Below, one piece after another: positions 7,776 through 11,100 of a DNA stretch of 11,100 bases (its first letter is position 1; each line of letters begins with the position of its first letter). Source of the DNA: Clostridiales bacterium (GTDB lineage: Bacteria > Bacillota > Clostridia > Oscillospirales > Oscillospiraceae); NCBI GenBank assembly GCA_019418525.1, contig DYBS01000055.1, positions 1-11,100 of the forward strand. Direction: 5' to 3'. The position numbers were made by a program, and so were the translations under genes. The notes beneath the pieces were generated by a model, which ran no database searches, had not been told where the DNA came from, and worked only from the letters and a program-made list of their open reading frames with translations.

Positions 7776-7826
7776 GTTGTCTCTTTGTTGTGGCCCTATC
7801 CTACCCCAGTTTTCCCCGCCGCGCCA

Positions 7827-7879
7827 TTTACAAACAGGGCCCGGTGATCAGAAATTGATCACCGGGCCGGTTTTGTAAA
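7827..7879 (-). terminator. long hairpin after tetR, likely terminator
   Basis: A perfect 13-bp stem (7838-7850 with 7856-7868, GGCCCGGTGATCA arm) has a 5-nt loop. It is extended by an 8-bp outer stem (TTTACAAA at 7827-7834 with TTTGTAAA at 7872-7879) across a symmetric 3x3 internal loop. It begins five bases past the tetR stop on the minus strand and is followed there by TGTTTGT, a modest T-tract. It probably ends the tetR transcript, implying that oleate hydratase has its own promoter or relies on read-through. The arms contain two TGATCA sites, so a protein-binding role is possible. Confidence -1.
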
Positions 7880-7883
7880 GCAC

Positions 7884-8444
7884 TCAGGACAGAGCGGCAA
7901 AGTTTCGGATGGAGTTGGACACCGTCCCCTGCATGGTGGCGCAGATCTTGCGCACGATGACGGTGTGGTCGGCAGTCATGCCCTGGCGGATCCAGTCCAG
8001 CAGGACGCCCACGAAGCTGTACTTGTAAAATTCCGCGATGAAGGCCTTGTCCTCCTCGGAGATAGCCACCCCTTCGCTCTTCTCATCCACCACGCCCCGG
8101 ATGAGGCCGTAGGTCAGCTGGAACAGGAAGCGCTCCATCTGGTCCCGGTGGATGCAGCGGTAGGCGTTGAGGACAAAGGGCTTGTTCTCCAGAACGGCCT
8201 CGAAGATCTGCAAAAGTCCCTCCTGCCAGGTGTCGCAGGTCTTTTTGCCCTGGAGGGCCGCCGTGGCGTCCTCGATGCAGGCCCACTCGATCAGGTCGTA
8301 AATGTCCTTGAAGTGGTAGTAAAAGGCCATGCGGCTGATGCCGCAGTCCTCGGTGATGTCTCGAATGGTGATCTTGTCCAGGGGCTTTTTCAGCATCATC
8401 CGTTTCAGGGACGCCTCCAGCGCCTGTTTGGTGGTGTTGGGCAC
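7884..8444 (-). CDS. TetR/AcrR family transcriptional regulator
   Basis: DNA-binding repressor of 186 residues, normal for the family. The N-terminal helix-turn-helix spans about 6-50, with ITIRDITEDCGISRMAFYYHF (26-46) giving the classic TetR recognition-helix pattern ending in FYYHFKDIYDL. The C-terminal half (about 60-186) is all-helical with FYKYSFVGVLLDWIRQGM (139-156), resembling the DhaS/TetR_C_8-type ligand-binding domains found in Firmicutes. The start is GTG at 8444, with GAGGAGGGAG on the minus strand (8449-8458) a few bases upstream; the frame continues open past this into the intergenic region but has no better start. It is transcribed divergently from cca and lies upstream of oleate hydratase on the same strand, so it may sense a fatty acid or hydroxy acid and control that gene. 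That pairing is inferred from position. The ligand is unknown. Confidence -1.
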   Translation of the reverse strand: MPNTTKQALEASLKRMMLKKPLDKITIRDITEDCGISRMAFYYHFKDIYDLIEWACIEDATAALQGKKTCDTWQEGLLQIFEAVLENKPFVLNAYRCIHRDQMERFLFQLTYGLIRGVVDEKSEGVAISEEDKAFIAEFYKYSFVGVLLDWIRQGMTADHTVIVRKICATMQGTVSNSIRNFAALS

Positions 8445-8474
8445 AACGCTCCCTCCTCTTCGGGTCCTTCCCCC

Positions 8475-8502
8475 ATGATACCACATCTGCTCCCGGTTGC
8501 AA
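8475..8502 (-). promoter_or_regulatory. tetR promoter
   Basis: On the minus strand a -35 box TTGCAA (8502-8497) and a -10 box TATCAT (8480-8475) are separated by 16 bp. The -10 matches sigma-A consensus at five of six positions. Transcription would start about 25 bp before the GTG at 8444, leaving room for the ribosome binding site. Confidence -1.
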
Positions 8503-8506
8503 GCCA

Positions 8507-8529
8507 AAGCCCCCGGGCTTGACAAGCCC
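8507..8529. promoter_or_regulatory. overlapping palindromes at the tetR-cca divergent promoters, possible operator
   Basis: GGGCTTGACAAGCCC (8515-8529) is a perfect 7-1-7 palindrome that contains the cca -35 box. It overlaps a second inverted repeat, AAGCCC-CC-GGGCTT (8507-8520). The 9-mer AAGCCCCCG also occurs twice, 17 bp apart (8507 and 8524). A regulator dimer bound here would cover the cca -35 and lie just upstream of the tetR -35. TetR autoregulation is the simplest guess; it is not demonstrated. Confidence -1.
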
Positions 8530-8548
8530 CCGCCCCGGGCCGTATCCT
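8519..8548 (+). promoter_or_regulatory. cca promoter
   Basis: A consensus -35 TTGACA (8519-8524), an 18-bp spacer and a -10 TATCCT (8543-8548) precede GGAGGGAG (8562-8569) and the ATG at 8574. The predicted leader is only about 20 nt. Confidence -1.
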
Positions 8549-8573
8549 GAGAGGAACGAGAGGAGGGAGCGCC

Positions 8574-9926
8574 ATGGAAGTCACAGACCGGGGTGCGCGG
8601 TTCATTCTGGAGCAGCTGGAACAGCAGGGCTACGAGGCCAGCGCGGTGGGGGGCTGCGTGCGGGACCTGCTGCGGGGGGAAATTCCCCACGACTGGGACA
8701 TCACCACCTCGGCCCGACCGGAGGAAGTTTTAAGGGTCTTTGCCGGAGAGCAGGTCCTCACCACCGGGCTGCGCCACGGCACGGTTACCGTGCTTCTGGA
8801 CAGCAATCCCTATGAGGTGACCACCTACCGGGCCGACGGGACCTACACCGACGGGCGGCGGCCCGACGCGGTGGTCTTTGTCTCCGCCCTGGAGGAGGAC
8901 CTGGCCCGGCGGGATTTCACCGTCAACGCCATGGCTCTGGACCGGCATGGCGTGCTCCACGACCCCTTCGGCGGGCAGGCGGACCTGCAAAACAAAGTCC
9001 TCCGCTGCGTGGGAGAGCCGGAGCGCCGCTTCCGGGAGGACGGGCTGCGGCTCATGCGGGCCCTGCGCTTTGCCGCCACGCTGAAATTTTCCATCCACCC
9101 GGATACCACCCGGGCCCTCCACACCTGCCGGGACATGCTCACCCACGTGGCGGGGGAGCGCATCCAGGCCGAGCTCTTCCGGCTCCTCCCCGGCCCCGGC
9201 GCGGGGGCGGTGCTGCGGGCCTTCCCCGACGTGCTGGCGGTATTCTGGCCGGAGCTCTCTCCCCTCCCCGGCTTTGACCAGCGCAGCCCCTGGCACTGTT
9301 ATGACCTGTGGGAGCACACCGTCCGGGCGGTGGAGAACGCGCCCCCCTCCGTCCCACTGCGCCTGGCCGCCCTTCTTCACGACGTAGGCAAGCCCGCCTG
9401 TTTCTCGGTGGACGAGTACGGCACCGGCCATTTCTACGGCCACCCGGCGGTGAGCGCCCGCCTGGCGGATGAGATGCTCCGCCGTCTCCACACCTCCAAC
9501 GCCCTGCGGGAGGAAGTCGTCACTTTGGTGGAGCGCCACCACTGGGACCTGCCCCCTATCGAGGCGGTGGTGCGCCGCCGCCTGCGGCAGCTGGGCCCCG
9601 AGGGCTTTTCGGCGCTTCTGGCCCTTCAGCGCGCCGACCACCACGGCCAGGCGGAGGACATCGCCGCCCCCCGGCTCGCGGAGCTGGACCGGACGGAGAC
9701 CCTGGCCCGGGACATTTTGGCCCAGCGCCCCTGCCTCTCCTTAAAAGAGCTGGCCCTTTCGGGTAAAGATGTGCTGGCCCTGGGGGTGTTCCCCGGCCCG
9801 GCGGTGGGTGAAATCCTCAAAGCCCTGCTGGACCGCGTGGTGGAGGAGGAACTCCCCAACACCCGGGAGGCGCTGTTCCCCGCTGCACAGGAATTGGCGA
9901 AACAGCTCGGGCACAATACCCTTTGA
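8574..9926 (+). CDS. cca: CCA tRNA nucleotidyltransferase, class II with HD domain
   Basis: Adds or repairs the 3'-terminal CCA of tRNAs using CTP and ATP (EC 2.7.7.72), in the cytoplasm. The 450 residues show the class II order. The nucleotidyltransferase head has GGCVRDLLRG (26-35) and the metal-binding DWD (40-42). The ribose-recognition motif RRDFTVNAMA follows (112-121), then EDGLRLMRALRFAA (155-168), whose E155/D156/R159 fit the EDxxR nucleotide-selecting template. An HD domain comes after this, with H248 in WEHT, HD at 269-270 in ALLHDVGKP, H287/H290 and D356; it may give a phosphohydrolase activity as in other HD-type CCA enzymes. The ATG at 8574 follows GGAGGGAG and a near-consensus promoter at 8519-8548. 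It is monocistronic as far as the window shows: the next gene is convergent and separated by a palindromic repeat block. All motifs are intact and the assignment is firm. Confidence -1.
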   Translation: MEVTDRGARFILEQLEQQGYEASAVGGCVRDLLRGEIPHDWDITTSARPEEVLRVFAGEQVLTTGLRHGTVTVLLDSNPYEVTTYRADGTYTDGRRPDAVVFVSALEEDLARRDFTVNAMALDRHGVLHDPFGGQADLQNKVLRCVGEPERRFREDGLRLMRALRFAATLKFSIHPDTTRALHTCRDMLTHVAGERIQAELFRLLPGPGAGAVLRAFPDVLAVFWPELSPLPGFDQRSPWHCYDLWEHTVRAVENAPPSVPLRLAALLHDVGKPACFSVDEYGTGHFYGHPAVSARLADEMLRRLHTSNALREEVVTLVERHHWDLPPIEAVVRRRLRQLGPEGFSALLALQRADHHGQAEDIAAPRLAELDRTETLARDILAQRPCLSLKELALSGKDVLALGVFPGPAVGEILKALLDRVVEEELPNTREALFPAAQELAKQLGHNTL

Positions 9927-9965
9927 TAGGTGTGCTCGCCGCACGGGCCGCCTACTCGGCGGGAG

Positions 9966-9993
9966 CACCGCTTTCTTTGCAAAGAAAGCGGTG
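9966..9993. repeat. 28-bp perfect palindrome (left part of element)
   Basis: A self-complementary sequence centred on TTTGCAAA, with arms CACCGCTTTC and GAAAGCGGTG. It forms a cruciform or hairpin with no real loop and sits directly inside the left outer repeat, mirroring the 30-bp palindrome on the right side. Confidence -1.
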
Positions 9994-10137
9994 GGAAAGA
10001 AAGCCCAGAGGGGGGATACCCCCCTCTGGACTCCCCCAAGGCGCACCCCGGCAGAATGGGGCGGCCCCTTAAAAGGCCGCCCTTTTGGAGGGGAGTGGAG
10101 AGGGGAACGAGAAGTTCCCCTCTCCGCCTTTTCTTTC

Positions 10138-10167
10138 CCCCATTTCTTTTCGCGAAAAGAAATGGGG
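10138..10167. repeat. 30-bp perfect palindrome (right part of element)
   Basis: A self-complementary sequence centred on TTCGCGAA, with arms beginning CCCCATTTCT. It abuts the right outer repeat (10167-10183). Its TTTCTTTT/AAAAGAAA core resembles the left palindrome's CTTTCTTT/AAAGAAAG core, so the two ends of the element look related. Confidence -1.
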
Positions 10168-10243
10168 CTCCCGCCGAGTAGGCGCGCTCCCCGCGCGGCG
10201 AGCGCCAATCCCCCCGGCTGGGTGCCCACATCAGCTTTCCCTC

Positions 10244-11100
10244 TTACGCCTGAGTCTCCCCAAAGTACTCGTCCACAAAGTCCACATGCTCCACCTGGAA
10301 GCTCTTTCCGTTCAGGTATTCCAGAATCCCCCCGTCGGTGGTGAACTCAAAAACCAGCTTGTAGGAGTAGAGAGCCTGGAAGGAACGACCGTAGCGCTTG
10401 TTGTCCTTCTCCCGGCCGTACTTACCGTCCCCCAGCAAAGGATGTCCGGCGGCGGCGAACTGGGCCCGGATCTGGTGGGTCCGGCCGGTAAGCAGGTCGC
10501 ACTCCACCAGCGAGAGCCCTCCCTTAGTTTTCAGGGTGCGGTAATCGGTGGCCGCCGTCTTGCCCCCCGGCACCGGGTGGTCAAAGACCTTGACCTGCTT
10601 TTTCGCCTCATCCTTCAGGATGAAGCCCTCCAAGCGGCCCTGGGGCGGGTTCATCTTCCCGTGGATGATGGCCAGGTAGTACTTGGACAGCTCCCGGTCC
10701 TTGATTTTCTGATTGAGGATGCGCAGGGTCTCGGCGTTCTTGGCGGCGATGACGATGCCGCCGGTGTTGCGGTCGATACGGTTGCACAGGGCCGGCGCGA
10801 AGGAGTTCTCCCAATAGGGGCTCCACTCCTTCTTCTGATAGAGGTAGGCCTGGATGTGGGTGATGAGGGTGTTCACCCGCTCATTCTCGTCGGGGTGGAC
10901 CACCAGCCCCGGGCGCTTGTTCACCAGCAGCAGGTTCTCATCCTCGTACACCAGGTCCAGCTGGGGCTTGAACACCGAGAGGAAGGCATTTTCCGGCGTG
11001 GGGGTATCAAAAAACTCGTCGTTGATGTATAATTGTAAGAGGTCCCCCTCTTTGAGGCGCACGTCCCGCTTGGAGCCCTTGCCGTTGACCTTTACCCGTT
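10244..11100 (-). CDS. RluA-family pseudouridine synthase, N-terminus outside window
   Basis: Isomerises specific uridines in rRNA or tRNA to pseudouridine. The frame is open to the window edge: the upstream codons read RVKVNGKGSKRDVRLKEGDLL, the end of an S4 RNA-binding domain, so the GTG at 11062 is an internal valine and not the start. Family motifs follow in order: NKRPGLVVHP, the catalytic loop NRIDRNTGGIVIAAKN (Asp in RID is the expected nucleophile), DRELSKYYLAIIHG, and TGRTHQIRAQFAAAGHPLLGDGKYG. The usual HRLDxxTSG loop here reads NRIDRNTGG, a variation seen in some members. The protein ends at a TAA (10246-10244), 34 bp from the palindromic element, and converges on cca. Sequence alone does not tell whether it targets 23S rRNA (RluC/RluD-like) or another RNA, so no symbol is given. 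Confidence -1.
   Translation of the reverse strand, partial: RVKVNGKGSKRDVRLKEGDLLQLYINDEFFDTPTPENAFLSVFKPQLDLVYEDENLLLVNKRPGLVVHPDENERVNTLITHIQAYLYQKKEWSPYWENSFAPALCNRIDRNTGGIVIAAKNAETLRILNQKIKDRELSKYYLAIIHGKMNPPQGRLEGFILKDEAKKQVKVFDHPVPGGKTAATDYRTLKTKGGLSLVECDLLTGRTHQIRAQFAAAGHPLLGDGKYGREKDNKRYGRSFQALYSYKLVFEFTTDGGILEYLNGKSFQVEHVDFVDEYFGETQA

Larger units (their letters stand above)
9930..10210. repeat. nested palindromic (REP/MITE-like) intergenic element of about 280 bp
   Basis: Almost the whole gap between convergent cca and the RluA-family gene is base-paired structure. The outer inverted repeat is in two pieces: GCTCGCCGC (9934-9942) with 10195-10203, and GCCTACTCGGCGGGAGC (9950-9966) with 10167-10183. 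Inside it, GGGAAAGAAA (9993-10002) pairs with 10130-10139. Local hairpins are: a 28-bp perfect palindrome at 9966-9993; an 11-bp stem 10005-10015/10019-10029; an 8-bp stem 10059-10066/10075-10082; a 12-bp stem 10097-10108/10114-10125; and a 30-bp perfect palindrome at 10138-10167. Frames through it are open on both strands but proline/arginine-rich and not gene-like. No transposase is present. Such layouts suggest a non-autonomous, repeated chromosomal element (MITE or BIME-like); copy number cannot be judged from one window. It may also terminate transcription from both sides. Confidence -1.

Noticed and set aside
9741..10231. Open frames on both strands through the palindromic element
   Set aside because: They are produced by inverted repeats, are Pro/Arg/Lys-rich, lack ribosome binding sites and match no domain, so they are probably spurious.
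1..11100. CRISPR arrays, tRNA/rRNA genes, integrases, transposase genes and toxin-antitoxin pairs
   Set aside because: I looked for regularly spaced repeats, tRNA-like cloverleaf ends and the relevant protein motifs and found none. The only repeat block is the intergenic palindromic element.

Overview
The window looks like chromosomal DNA from a GC-rich gut-type Clostridia, probably Oscillospiraceae in the Flavonifractor/Lawsonibacter/Intestinimonas neighbourhood. This is an inference from three things: G+C near two-thirds by eye, Firmicutes-style strong GGAGG ribosome binding sites with short spacers, and the gene mix (monoderm MFP/MacB-type exporter, SLH surface protein, oleate hydratase, HD-type CCA enzyme). 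No phage, plasmid, CRISPR or rRNA/tRNA feature was seen.

Layout. (1) 2-5702, plus strand: a tightly packed export and cell-surface operon. It holds a HlyD/YknX-type membrane fusion protein (5' end outside the window), a MacB/LolD-type ATPase (3-bp gap), a MacB/FtsX permease (ATGA overlap), then 17 bp later a secreted protein with three SLH repeats. It ends in a perfect 14-bp hairpin terminator at 5719-5750. (2) 5764-8444, minus strand: oleate hydratase, preceded on the same strand by a TetR/AcrR regulator, with a strong hairpin between them. (3) 8445-8573: a divergent promoter region between tetR and cca, with overlapping palindromes around the cca -35 box. (4) 8574-9926, plus strand: CCA-adding tRNA nucleotidyltransferase with an HD domain. 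(5) About 9930-10210: a non-coding block of nested inverted repeats and perfect palindromes, the most unusual DNA here. (6) 10244 to the window end, minus strand: an RluA-family pseudouridine synthase whose N-terminus lies outside.

How the parts fit. The adaptor, ATPase and permease should form one tripartite exporter of the YknXYZ/MacAB type; the SLH protein beside it suggests a cell-envelope role. The TetR protein is the obvious candidate regulator of the oleate hydratase, which detoxifies unsaturated fatty acids by hydration. cca and the RluA-family gene are RNA-modification housekeeping genes in convergent orientation around the repeat block.

Points worth a second look: the palindromic element at 9930-10210; an adaptor that carries the lipoyl/coiled-coil/barrel unit twice plus a Met/Gly-rich tail; an oleate hydratase with a hydrophobic N-terminal segment and a substituted carboxylate-site residue; and inverted repeats that could be TetR operators. 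I see no clearly new multi-gene defence or biosynthetic system.
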